64,000 bases of DNA, from the NCBI RefSeq assembly GCF_001625215.2, contig NC_030388.2:21812558-21876557 (forward strand), read 5' to 3'. The notes under the pieces are model-generated. The model saw only the letters and a program-made list of their open reading frames with translations. It made no database searches and had not been told where the DNA came from. Made by a program: the position numbers and the translations under genes. The stretch is from Daucus carota subsp. sativus (lineage: Eukaryota > Streptophyta > Magnoliopsida > Apiales > Apiaceae). The stretch's first letter is position 1. Each line of letters starts with the position of its first letter. Of the stretch, positions 1 through 10,303 are shown piece by piece.

Positions 1-51
1 TATCACTGTAATAAAGTGTCCGAAATAATTAGGAAATACAAACCCCTGTCG

Positions 52-65
52 AAAACCCTAAACCC
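52..65 (+). promoter_or_regulatory. Telo-box upstream of the CX9C gene
   Basis: AAACCCTAAACC lies 22 bases before the ATG at 87. Telo-boxes are found in promoters and 5' leaders of plant translation, ribosome-biogenesis and mitochondrial genes. Its role here is inferred from motif and position only. Confidence 0.5.
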
Positions 66-86
66 CCAAATTGAAAACAGAAGAAA

Positions 87-607
87 ATGGAGAAATCAAA
101 GGAAGCTGAGCCTGTTTGCTCGCAGGAAGCACTTGCGCTTCTCAATTGTGTAGCTGAATCTTCATACGATCAAGACAAATGCCTTCTTCTCTTGAACTCC
201 TTGCGCTCTTGTATTCTCCAGAAGGTCTCTACATCTCTGTATATCTAATTATACATACAATTATACCCCTCATTTCCGTGCTGATTATATTTTTCCTGTT
301 TAGTTTGGTTGATCATTCATTAAAGTAAGCCAATTGAACATACCCTGTGAATGTAGAACGGTCTGAGTAGAGTAAGATGCACGTAAATTTGATTGGGATG
401 TATAAATGTTAGATTAATATTTAATTAGAAGTATGCGGTTTGTTGATGCGGAGTGATACTTTGATTGATCACTCTTTAGTGGTGTTGTTTGTGGCTAGTA
501 GTTTGCGGAATAATTGTATTTTGTGTTTTCTTCTGCAGAAAGTGAAGAAGTTTTCGCTGGCGGAACAGAGTAAAGGGGAATCGACCAGTACCACTAAAGG
601 GCCATGA
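87..607 (+). CDS. Small twin-CX9C (CHCH) protein, 68 aa, two exons
   Basis: Exons 87-224 and 539-607 are joined across a GT-AG intron of phase 0, giving 68 residues. Cysteines 11 and 21, and 32 and 42, form two CX9C pairs separated by ten residues. This is the twin-CX9C (CHCH) fold of small mitochondrial intermembrane-space proteins imported and oxidised by Mia40, many of which are assembly factors for respiratory complexes. The start is the first ATG after a telo-box (AAACCCTA, 52-59), a promoter motif common in plant housekeeping genes. The tail is basic then Ser/Thr-rich. The family assignment is firm from cysteine spacing. Which member it is (CMC4-, COX23- or COX19-like) I cannot decide. 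No signal peptide or membrane segment is visible, as expected for this class. Confidence 0.8.
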
Positions 608-1854
608 TCGAGCTTTTCGTTTTGGTTGGTGACTTCTGTTCTGAATTCTGATGTTACATTTTGTTCGTTATTTTCTAGTAACGATTTAGTGTTGTTGAGA
701 AATTGTTGGCGACAATTTAAGAATTGTGAAAACTACAAATTTATTGTGAAGTTAACTATAGTCATTCTGATGTGAGTTTCATCTCGCATCAAAACAATAC
801 AATGACATATAATCATTTATCTATAACATAATGTTTAACCATTTGATTATAAGTTTGCGATTTTTCTAATTCTGTTGTTAATTTAGAGAGCTAGATTTCC
901 TCCCGGCTTTGTAAGGAATTTGACCCTTGTTAGGGGACATTTCTTACTATGACGACTCTGAAAGCTGCATCATCTGGCAATTTGACATGGAGTTGCCACT
1001 TCTTAGGTCTGACCTGCATCTTCTCCGTAATATAATAATTGTGTAGCCAGTAACCACGATAACTTTTATAGTTTATCGTTAATACTTTAAAAATGATCTC
1101 TCTATCATTTTTAATGCATGCTAGTGGAATTTAGACATCTTCAGCTCACTATAGACCCTCGATTTAGTTTAGAAATAAGAACAGAGCGAACTTCTTATCA
1201 AACAACGCAGCTCCTAGTCCGACAGTTCGCGCTGTGCCTTAGGAGAGAGAGATTCTGAGCTCTCATTCCAAAACATTCCCTGATATGTAGGTTTCTGTGA
1301 GATGATTCTATTATATGCATTCACAGTTCGCACTGCGCCTTAGGAGAAAGAGATTCTGAGCTCTCGTTCCAAAGCATTCTGCTATGTAGGTTTCTGTGAC
1401 ATGATTCTATTATATGCATTCATATTGCGCTAACATAACAGTCCAACCTCCTTTAATCTTTAAGCTGGAAGAGTTCTGTTTGAAATCACAAATATCTGCA
1501 AAAGTGATGTTACCACACTTTACAGCAACCAGTTCACTTGTTCACATTCCATGCTGAGCTGATGAACAGTGTGCTCTTCGGAAACCACAAAATATGTGTA
1601 TACATTATGCACAGATGAAATAAAAAAAATATGTGCATATTCTTGACAGGTGCAAATAAAATTTTAAATTAAATTCTGCCTTGTCCAAAAATTAAAAAAA
1701 GAAAAGAAAAGAAATATCCAGAGCATATTCTCACATGTCCATTAATTAGACATGTGGTGGATGCAGTGATGCACACATTATAATTCTTTGTGGTGCATGT
1801 ATATTTAAGTACAGCAGCATAGTATAGTTCAGTACTCCACTGCTGCATTTTGCC
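608..1854. other. Intergenic spacer between CX9C gene and MOT1 pseudogene
   Basis: The first part is the likely 3' UTR of the CX9C gene. Apart from the tandem duplication at 1224-1424 I see no gene or mobile element here. Confidence 0.5.
1224..1424. repeat. Tandem duplication, about 100-bp unit, two copies
   Basis: Two head-to-tail copies share GTTCGC(G/A)CTG(T/C)GCCTTAG, GATTCTGAGCTCTC and a GTAGGTTTCTGTGA(G/C)ATG tract, differing at a few positions. No coding content is visible. It looks like a local tandem duplication. Confidence 0.75.
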
Positions 1855-3178
1855 ATGGAATCCTCAAGCCAGACTTCAACAATTCCAACAAAACCAGTGG
1901 CCGGAAAACTGAAAACCAGTTTAATTTTCTGGTCAAAGTGGACCGAATTGAACGGAGCCATGGGGGACTTGGGACCAATAATAATGGTCTTAACATTTGC
2001 AAAGGATCTAAATCTTGGCAAAACTCTGGTTTTCACCAGTATTTTCAACATTATAACTGGTGCAATTTACGGCGTTCTCATGCCGGTGCAACCCATGAAA
2101 TCCATTGCTGCAGTGGCCGTTTTCACGCCGGAATTTGGTATTCCGGAAATAATGGCTGCTGAAATTTATATGGCTGCTATTTTGTTTTTATTGGGTGTTG
2201 CTGGCTTGATGTGAGTTGTATACAAGATTATTCCTTTACCTGTTGTCAGGGGTGTTCAACTTGCTCAAGGCCTTTTATTTGCAATGACTGCAGTGGAGTA
2301 TGTTAGAAAGGAGCAAAATTAGCCAAGTCTAAATCTAGTGGGGACTGGGGTGAGGCCTTGGATTGGACTAGACGGGATAATCTTGGCTCTTGTTTGTGCC
2401 TTTTTTTATTATTATTGTTACTGGTGCAGGTGATGAACATGAGGAGGAGATTCAGATTGATAGTCTTGATGATTTGAGTGATATAGAAAGATTTGAGAAG
2501 AGGAGGTTGAGGAAAATCATAGCTTCTCTTCGGCTTTTATAATCTTTCTGTTAGGTGTGATTTTAGCCTTCATAAGAGGGCCTGAAGTAGTTAAAGATAT
2601 TGCATTCTGTCCATCATCTTTGGAGTTAAGTTGTCGAAGCAAGCATGGAGAGATGGATTCATTAAAGGAACAATCCCTCAGCTGCCCTAATTTGTTCTGA
2701 ATTCGGTTATTCCAGTCTGTAAGTTGTCGTCTGATATTTTTCCAAGCAAGGATGTCTCGGTAATATCAGTTTCTATTTCTGTTGGAATGATGAACCTAGT
2801 AGAGTGTTGGTTTGGGGCCATGCCAAGTTGCCATGGCGCAAGGGGCTAGCTGGACAGTACAAGTTTGGTGGGAGGAGTGGAGGCTGTGTAGCACTTCTCG
2901 GCGCTGCTAAGCTGGCTTTGGGATTCTTGTTGAGTGGCTCATTGGTGAAGATTTTGAACCAATTTCCTGTTGGGGTCTTGGGAGTGCTCCTGTTGTTTGC
3001 TGGGATTGAGCTAGCTTTGTGTTGCAGGGACATGAACACTAAAGAAGACTCGTTTGTGATGCTTTTGTGCACTGCAGTTTCGAGTGCTGCAGTCGGATTT
3101 GTTTGTGGTCTAGTAGTGTATTTGCTTCTCAAGTTCAGAAAACTTGGCAAAAATCAACCTCAAAGTTCAGTGCATTAA
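1855..3178 (+). pseudogene. Molybdate transporter (MOT1 family) pseudogene
   Basis: The first 119 codons (1855-2211) read as the N-terminus of a MOT1-type molybdate transporter: ELNGAMGDLGP, then TGAIYGVLMPVQPMKSIAA, the family's signature motifs, followed by hydrophobic helices. A TGA at 2212 interrupts the frame, but the same frame continues with VYKIIPLPVVRGVQLAQG. After that the family sequence hops between frames: shifts near 2320, 2345, 2405 (T-run), 2530 and 2625, a stop near 2690, and another shift near 2865. The last stretch (about 2866-3175) again reads cleanly as LAGQYKFGGRSGG and C-terminal helices. Known members are single-exon membrane proteins of about 450 residues importing molybdate. 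No single reading frame can make this protein. Clustered sequencing indels are the alternative, though neighbouring genes are clean. Confidence 0.88.
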
Positions 3179-3302
3179 TCATGAAACATCTACAGTTAGA
3201 ACTTAGAACTTAAGATGCTTTTGTTTGTAAACTGTAATCACATGTACTGTTCAATTATAATGTTTTGTCCGGCCAACTCTAATATCAATTTTGTCGCATT
3301 AT

Positions 3303-3487
3303 AAAAAAGGGAATTGATAAATAAACTTCATATCTTACTATTTAAGCTCCAATTTTAAAATTTATACCATATTTACCCATACTTTCTGCACATGTTTCCA
3401 TCATATTATAGGTGTTAATGTAGGAAAAAATACAATTGGAGCTTAAATAGTAAAGTTTGGAACTTATTTATCAATTCTCATAAAAAA
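3303..3487. repeat. Inverted-repeat element (MITE-like)
   Basis: About 45 bases at 3310-3355 (GAATTGATAAATAA ... TTAAGCTCCAATT) recur in reverse complement at 3438-3479, around a short AT-rich loop. A non-coding foldback MITE is the likely explanation. I did not find a convincing target duplication. Confidence 0.6.
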
Positions 3488-3499
3488 ATATTTTTTTAT

Positions 3500-3778
3500 A
3501 TCCTCTTAGTTTAATATCATTTTTAACGTCGATTTTAGACAATATACAGAGGTTGACACTCCTAAATGTCAATTTTTATTTACTCATGATTATGACCGCA
3601 AATAAAATTGACATTTAATTACTGAAAAAGAATATCAATTTCATCGCATAATAAAAAATATTATTTTCTATATTCTCTTACTTCAGTATCATTTTTAACC
3701 TACATTTTAGGAAGTTGACACTCCTAAATGTCAATTTTTATTTTACTCATAATTATGACCCCAAATAAAATGGACTGG
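3500..3778. repeat. Diverged tandem repeat, about 165-bp period
   Basis: The run AGTTGACACTCCTAAATGTC, followed by an A/T tract and an ATTATGACC(G/C)CAAATAAAAT block, occurs near 3551-3610 and again near 3714-3770. Both copies are preceded by AGT(T/A)T(A/C)... ATCATTTTTAAC. It is a local duplication next to the snoRNA promoter, with no coding potential. Confidence 0.6.
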
Positions 3779-3870
3779 AATACCAATTTTATTTTATTTT
3801 ACAGACGGCGCGGCCCCTGGACCTAATAAACTGGGTTAGTAATCCCACAGAACAAGAACGACAACAAAGC

Positions 3871-3969
3871 TGGGCCTTAGCAGCCCACGAATGGCAGTGA
3901 AACCCCTAAAGATGCAGCCCAAAATCATTGCACGTACTTCTCGAAACCCTAGGAGTTTGACTATAAAAT
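3871..3969 (+). promoter_or_regulatory. snoRNA-cluster promoter: site II elements, telo-box, TATA
   Basis: TGGGCCT at 3871-3877 and an inverted TGGGCT at about 3882-3887 are site II elements. AAACCCTA at 3944-3951 is a telo-box, and TATAAAAT at 3962-3969 is a TATA box. Site II plus telo-box is the known promoter signature of plant ribosomal-protein and snoRNA genes. It sits just upstream of the four C/D RNAs, so I infer one Pol II transcript processed into several snoRNAs. Confidence 0.75.
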
Positions 3970-4075
3970 CAAAGCCATCTTCTTCGTCTCCATATCTCCC
4001 TCTCGTTCTTGTTGTATTTTCCCCAATTTTTTTGCGTCTTTGTGTTTCGTTGTATACAGATGAGTAATAGGTTTT

Positions 4076-4155
4076 GGCCTATGATTAATAATCTTCTAAG
4101 ACAAGCATATGTCTGAATCATCCTATGTTGATCACCTAATCTTCTCTATGAGGCC
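4076..4155 (+). ncRNA. C/D box snoRNA U27-like, guide to 18S rRNA A28
   Basis: A GGCCT/AGGCC terminal stem (4076-4080 with 4151-4155) encloses a C-box-like ATGATTA (4081-4087) and an internal CTGA (4113-4116). The 14 bases before that CTGA, AAGACAAGCATATG, are antisense to CATATGCTTGTCT near the 5' end of 18S rRNA. The fifth base upstream of the box pairs with the A usually numbered 28 in plants, which is the U27 target. The guide is the strong evidence. The C box and the terminal D box (ATGA, 4148-4151) are non-canonical, so the exact ends are less certain. Confidence 0.75.
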
Positions 4156-4217
4156 TTGTTATTTTATATTTTTACGCTTTTTTTTTTGTTTTTTTGTTTA
4201 TTAATGTATTGAAATTG

Positions 4218-4304
4218 AAGAGCCAGTGATGAGATAGTTTATCGTGTAATTGTATGATAAATTCATGATTACATCAATGCTACTGCCTTCCTTCTGAGGC
4301 TCTT
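4218..4304 (+). ncRNA. C/D box snoRNA U16-like, guide to 18S rRNA
   Basis: A seven-base terminal stem (AAGAGCC 4218-4224 with GGCTCTT 4298-4304) brackets C box GTGATGA (4226-4232) and D box CTGA (4294-4297), both canonical. The guide CTGCCTTCCTT directly before the D box is antisense to AAGGAAGGCAG of 18S rRNA. The fifth base points to the A methylated by U16 in animals (A484 in human numbering). It lies about 60 bases after the U27-like RNA in the same orientation. Confidence 0.9.
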
Positions 4305-4353
4305 GATTTTTATATCTTTTTGCTTGTTTTTGTTTAGTAATTCAGATCAAACA

Positions 4354-4444
4354 GGAGTCAAGTGATGATTAAATGCATAGTTCAAATGATTATATATGTG
4401 ATTACACATTTGAAATTAGTCTTTCGCTCCTATCTGATGACTCC
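4354..4444 (+). ncRNA. C/D box snoRNA snoR39BY-like, guide to 25S rRNA
   Basis: Terminal stem GGAGTCA (4354-4360) pairs with TGACTCC (4438-4444). C box GTGATGA is at 4362-4368 and D box CTGA at 4434-4437. The guide TAGTCTTTCGCTCCTAT before the D box is antisense to the ATAGGGGCGAAAGACTA segment of 25S rRNA, with one G-U pair. The fifth position selects a G that corresponds, from memory, to yeast 25S G805, target of snR39b and of plant snoR39BY. The box and stem architecture is textbook. Confidence 0.88.
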
Positions 4445-4814
4445 TTGATTGTTTATTTAATGCCTCTGTTTTTATGATCAAGGAAAGATTTGGGAATTAA
4501 TTGTTATGTACTTGTAATTTTATGAGATCTTGTCTGTTATTTACGTTTATTGTTTATTGTTAAATATTTATATATACTTGTGTAGTAAACAAGCTAAGAC
4601 TCCGATGACGGAGAGACTCTTGAGCTGTTTTGCAGAAGATTAAGTCGAAACAAGAAAATAAAAGTTTATTTTCTGCACACGGATACATAAACATTTAAAA
4701 AATAAGCATGAACAACAGATAAGATCACATAAAATTGCAATTACAGGTCATACAACAATTAATTATTTACGTACTTGATTATTTTTATAAATGTTGTGTT
4801 TTTATTTGCAATCA

Positions 4815-4910
4815 GGGACACTGATGATTGTGATTGGTCTCGTTCGTCATAACGGTGAATTTTCACCTTGCCGACCATCCTGTTATATCACCACCCATAA
4901 ACTGAGTCCC
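4815..4910 (+). ncRNA. C/D box snoRNA U33-like, guide to 18S rRNA
   Basis: Stem GGGAC (4815-4819) pairs with GTCCC (4906-4910). The C box is CTGATGA (4821-4827), one base off the RTGATGA consensus, and the D box is CTGA (4902-4905). The guide CACCACCCATA is antisense to TATGGGTGGTG of 18S rRNA. The rule of five selects the U equivalent to human U1326 (yeast U1269), the U33/snR55 site. An internal run GGTCTCGTTCGT (about 4837-4848) is antisense to ACGAACGAGACC of 18S, close to the U30 site, so it may be a double guide if the degenerate CATA after it works as D'. Confidence 0.85.
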
Positions 4911-5589
4911 ATTCAAATATTATGCTACTTTGTATATTCAAGATGCGTATTTTGCTTCTCTGGCTTCATAGGTACTGCAGTGTAAACTTGAAGATTTTCT
5001 TTATTTTCAAATGAAATTTAGATGACTCTACTGTCTTTGTTTTGATCATTGGTGTTGTGATATGATTGCAGCAATTATGTTGGAGTGTATGCACTTGTTT
5101 CAAGGCTCCACATTTCAGCGTATCTTAATTGAAATTGCCTAACTGGATGAACAGAATATAAAGATATTTGAGCGCATCTTTTTGATATGGTGGACTGGAA
5201 AGAGGATGGACACAAATAAAATTATTAAAATTTTTTTGAAGTGTTTGATTATATATAGGGCGATAAAATTTTAAAAATTAGTCCTTTATTCAAAAAATAA
5301 AAAAAATATAAAAATTAGTTAGAGAGCAATTATTTTTTTTTTTAACTTAAAACATATAATAAATGATATTTTGTTTTAATATACTGTAGTATTTGCAAAA
5401 ATATGGTTGAAATTATTGAAAATAGCAAGGTTCTTAAATTATTCAAATTTTGTTATTAGTATTTTGTTTTTTCAACTCTTTGAAAAATAAATTTTCTAGA
5501 AAATTAAAAATATATTTTACCTTTGTAAAATCTAAATAAGGCTTAGCAGATCGTATTATTACAAATGTCATTTTAACAATTAGAATTTA
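4911..5589 (+). other. Probable 3' part of snoRNA host transcript, then AT-rich spacer
   Basis: I could not find a further C/D RNA or an ORF with homology. Segments ending in TTGCAG near 5070 may be spliced host-RNA introns. From about 5200 onward the DNA is simply AT-rich. Confidence 0.35.
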
Positions 5590-5955
5590 GGTACTGTTTG
5601 GGGTTGCTGTTGCAGACAGCAACATCAGCTTTTTGCTGAAAAGCAAGTGAAAAACTGTTTGGTAAATCTAAAAGCAGCTTTTCCGAACTGCAGCTTTTAG
5701 CTGAAAAGCTGCTGTTAGAAAAAGCAGGTCCTCCCATGCTTTTGGAAAAAGCTGCTTTTCAGCTTTTGCAGAATGCTGTTATAGATTTCATTATAAAACC
5801 TCACCAAAAACATTATTTTTTTTAATATTATAACTCAAAATAAGTAAATATCAAAAAATTACCAAACAGTTATCTGATTTCTACCACATCACTTATTTTA
5901 CCAGCACTTTTTCTGACAACACAGCAATTTTTAACAGCACTGCCAAACAGACCCT
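5590..5955. mobile_element. hAT-like MITE, about 365 bp
   Basis: Ends read GTACTGTTTGGGGTTGCTGT and, in reverse complement, GGGTCTGTTTGGCAGTGCTGT, which is the typical CTGTTTGG end of plant hAT MITEs. The interior is rich in AGCTTTT/AAAAGCT inverted motifs able to fold. There is no coding capacity. Confidence 0.7.
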
Positions 5956-6623
5956 AACCCGATTTGAGATGAGGTCCGTTTTAGGCTATACAAACAATTT
6001 TCACAATAAATTCTCTAAGACTCATTATTGTTGACATCCCTTCACAATAATTGTGCAGAAAAAAAATATCAATTTAAATTGAATGTATTCAAAATAAAGT
6101 TACTGCACAAATCATAATTATAAATTTTACCAATTTCATCCATTAAAAAATATTTATTTTTGAAGAAAAAATATTTAATTACTTGAAAGGTCTGTTTTAA
6201 GTTGTCAAGTTGCAAATAGTTAATTACCAAAGTTGAAATGATAATTTGTTTTAATACATTACGACACTGCAAATATTTGGTTGAAATTAATTAAAATCGT
6301 AGGATTCTTTATTTTTAGGTCACGATGTCTAGTCTTTTCAACTATAAAAATTTAAAACATATAGCAAATGATAACTCGTCCTTAATAGTTAATACATGTA
6401 GTGTTGTAAATGTAAATGTAAATGTATGACCGAAATTATTAAAAATAATAAAATTCTTGAAGTTATTTAAAATTTTGACACTAATATATAGTTTTTTCAA
6501 CTCTAAAATATAACATGTCATACCGCCACAAATATTTAGATGTGAGTAGACATCTTGTTTTTTTCATCATCAATAACTCTTGGATGGTGTGTTTTGACTA
6601 GTGCATGTTAATCTGAAACTATG
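5956..6623. other. AT-rich spacer
   Basis: I see no gene. Repeated phrases such as TTGAAATTATT(A/G)AAAAT and ACATATA(G/A)(C/T)AAATGATA suggest old, diverged duplications. Confidence 0.4.
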
Positions 6624-6625
6624 TA

Positions 6626-7228
6626 CTCCCTCCGTCCCCCTCAATTGTTGGAGGGGGACACGGAGACCAAGACAATGTATGAAAAATGATAAAGTTAGAT
6701 GAAAAGTGGGTAAAGTGGTGGGACCTATCAATATTTAATAATAGATTTGAGATAGTGGAGGAAAGTAGTGGGTGTAATAGTAGTTTTTATTATTAAATAT
6801 GAGATAGTGGGGGAAGATAGTGGGTGTAATAATGAGAAAAACTTACTATTTATGGTAATGTAAAGAAATGAGAGGGACATCCCAAAATAGTACTCCCTCC
6901 GTCCCCCTCAATTGTTTACATTGGAGGGGGACACGGAGACCAAGACAATGTATGAAAAATGAGTAAAGTTAGATGAAAAGTGGGTGAAGTGGTGGGACCT
7001 ACCAATATTTAATAATAGATTTGAGATAGTGGAGGAAAATAGTGGGTGTAATAGTAGTTTTTATTGTTAAATATGAGATAGCAGAGGAAGATAGTGGGTG
7101 TAATGATGAGAAAAACTTACTATTTATAGTAATGTAAAGAAATGAGAGGGACATCCCAAAATAGTAACTGTAAACAAATGAGAGGGACAGAGGGAGTAAC
7201 TGTAAACAAATGAGAGGGACAGAGGAAG
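6626..7228. mobile_element. Stowaway-like MITE with a second copy inserted into it
   Basis: The outer element starts CTCCCTCCGTCCCCCTCAAT after TA (6624-6625) and ends in a diverged inverted copy before TA (7229-7230). At 6891 it is interrupted by an inner copy (6893-7196) with the same CTCCCTCCGTCC start, an AGGGACAGAGGGAG end and flanking TA dinucleotides (6891-6892, 7197-7198). The outer element resumes with ACTGTAAACAAATGAGAGGG. TA target duplication and CTCCCTCCGTCC ends are characteristic of Tc1/mariner Stowaway MITEs. Confidence 0.85.
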
Positions 7229-7420
7229 TATATTATTAGATATAATAATTTTTTATGACATTAACTTGAAAATATGTTATTACAAATGATCAAAACACTT
7301 AAACAAATATTATAAGAAAACCGAAGATGCTACCATTCACGATTATCGTATCATAATCAAAATTATCGTTATCATATCATAACCAAAATCACCCAGAGTA
7401 CAGCAATGATACTAACCAAA

Positions 7421-7660
7421 CTATGAATAAATCTCTAAACTTCTCGGCTCCATCTTCTTTCGTTTCTTGGAAATCAGTCTACCATCTAGTTCTTTTAGTA
7501 GTTCTTTTACTGTTGTTTTATAAACTCCCGATGTTTGCTGCAAATACACCCTCTCATTATACAAATGACAGATTATTTCAAGATGCTTGCCTTCGGGCTC
7601 GTTATCATGCCGCACCAAATAACTATGTATCCTCCTGCAAAGTTATTATGCGAACATTAG
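7421..7660 (-). pseudogene. Exon-like fragment of unrecognised gene
   Basis: On the minus strand an open stretch of about 65 codons encodes a charged, Lys/Glu-rich segment (HDNEPEGKHLEIICHLYNER) and ends in a stop. It is preceded, near 7650, by TTTGCAG followed by an open frame, like a splice acceptor. I do not recognise the family and see no further exons, so it may be a captured or decayed gene fragment, or chance. Confidence 0.25.
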
Positions 7661-7754
7661 TAAAACTATATACATCAGAAAATTGCATAAAATTGAATAA
7701 ATATTTTCATTTACACCAGCAAAATCATAGACATAATGCCTCTGATTAAGGGTT

Positions 7755-8805
7755 GTTCGAGTTTCAAGAAGTGAAAAGTCGAGCCCTCGAACCAGAATCG
7801 CAAACATCATTTTTGTGTGAAATTACAGAACTGCTCGACACTGATGGCACGATAAATATAACAAGTGTTAAAAGAATTGCGAAATTTAAGAAAGAGCTCT
7901 GAAATGTGTATGTATTTATATAGCAAAGAGCTGTGAAATGTGTATGCATTTATATAATACAAAATAACAACGAAAAAAAATAATTAGAATATATACAATG
8001 AGGTTGGCTATAATGGTCCTGCAAGACATTATATAAAATTTACTATACTTGTAAGGAATTTTATTTTGATGATACTTATTATATTGATTGGCTATATCTT
8101 AAAAATAGTCCGTGTTCTTATCATTTCAAGTTGTTATTATTAAAATATATTATTTTAATATGATAATAGATGATGTAATATCTGTTACAGACATGTAACT
8201 AACAGAAGAAATATATGATTTTAATATGGTATAGATAATGTGACATTTGTCGCAGATTTATAGTTATTCAGCAAATATACTCATGCATATAGTCTTTGAC
8301 TAAAATTATAAATAAAGGGAGTGTAGCGTTGGAATGGAATGTTCCAAAGGATTATGTATGAAATTTTTTAATACAATAAATCTTGGCGTACATACTAATT
8401 CACTACTAACTCACCACCTAGTTAAACACGTGACCCACTTTCTCACTTGTTTCACATTCAGTTATCATTTTTCCTCTATTTTAATAACTTCTTATTTTTA
8501 GTGTCAGCCAAATTTTCACTTTCAACTTCATCTAAAAGAATTCTCCTATAAATTTTTGACTTTACAAAATATTTATCGACGGTAATATAATTATATTTTA
8601 GTATATAATATATAATTTATGTAAAATTATATTTTGTCTTTCATGATTAAAAATTAAATTTATCTTGTATCGCGTGTCAAAAATTATTTTCAAAATTTAA
8701 TATTATTTAACTAGAAAAATATATGTACACTTTTATTAATAAAAATATCTGATAAATAAATTACTTAAATAGTGAAAGAAGGAAAAATCAGCTACATGCC
8801 TACAG
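7755..8805. other. Spacer with old MITE remnant
   Basis: A stretch near 8000-8060 (GGTTGGCTATAATGGTCCTG) resembles the interior of the GAGCATCTCCAAC-type MITE at 26594, suggesting a degenerate copy. The rest is AT-rich with nothing recognisable. Confidence 0.35.
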
Positions 8806-9007
8806 CTAGGCTTGTAAACGGATCGGATTTGGATCGGATCTACCTAAATCCATATCCTAATCCATTTTATTTTATCGCATTCGGATCGGATCAGGAGTGG
8901 AATATTTTACAGGTCAATCCATCTGATCCATTCGGATCCACTAAAAATTATGAAATATATTTTTTCACCGTGTACAATGTTTTAACCTTCCATACAGGAA
9001 AAAAGTA
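8806..9007. repeat. GGATCGGATC-rich repeat element
   Basis: Degenerate repetitions of GGATCGGAT and ATTCGGATCGGATC and an inverted GGATCCG... block follow a TAGGCTTGTAAACGGATCGG start. This resembles the larger ACCCGA/GGATCT element at 17272-18075 and is probably a short member of that class. It is non-coding. Confidence 0.5.
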
Positions 9008-9241
9008 ATATTTTGTGGAATTATCTTGTATACTGTTTTTTCAATCTTATTTTCAAAAATACTACCTTTTCCAATCTTATTTTCAAAAGTACTACCTTCT
9101 CTAAAATATTTTCAAAAATACTATTTTTTTTGAAAATATTTTCCAAAAATACGGTGGTTGCATATGCAACCATATATGCAACTACAATTCCTGATTTCAA
9201 GTTCCAGTTTTCAAATGTCATTTTCGACCTCATCTTTGGAC

Positions 9242-9748
<507 letters not shown>

Positions 9749-10252
9749 ATATATATATATATGAAGTCCAAAGATGAGGTCGAAAATGACATTTGAAAAC
9801 TGGAACTTGAAATCAGGAATTGTAGTTGCATATATGGTTGCATATGGTTGTATTCAGTTGCATATGGTTGCATTCAGTTGATTCCATTGTAATCTAATGG
9901 CCCCGCCAGGGCACACCATACATCCGTTGTAACTTACAGTTTTCAGTTGCATTTAGTTGCATATGAGGTTGCATTCAGTTGATTCTATGCAATCTAATGG
10001 CCCCGCCAGGGGCACCCATACATCAGTTGCAACTTACAGTTTTCAGTTGCATTTAGTTGCATATGAGGTTGCATGCAACCTCATATGCAACGGAAAACTG
10101 TAAGTTGCAACTGATGTATGGGTACCCCTGGCGGGGCCATTAAATTACAATTGAGTCAACTGCATACAACCTCATATGCAACCATATATGCAACTGAATT
10201 CCTGATTTCAAGTTTCAGTTTTCAAACGTCATTTTCGACCTCATATTTGGAA

Positions 10253-10299
<47 letters not shown>

Positions 10300-10303
<4 letters not shown>

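Noticed and set aside
4791-4985. 64-codon ORF on +
   Set aside because: It overlaps the U33-like snoRNA and its flanks and has no protein homology.
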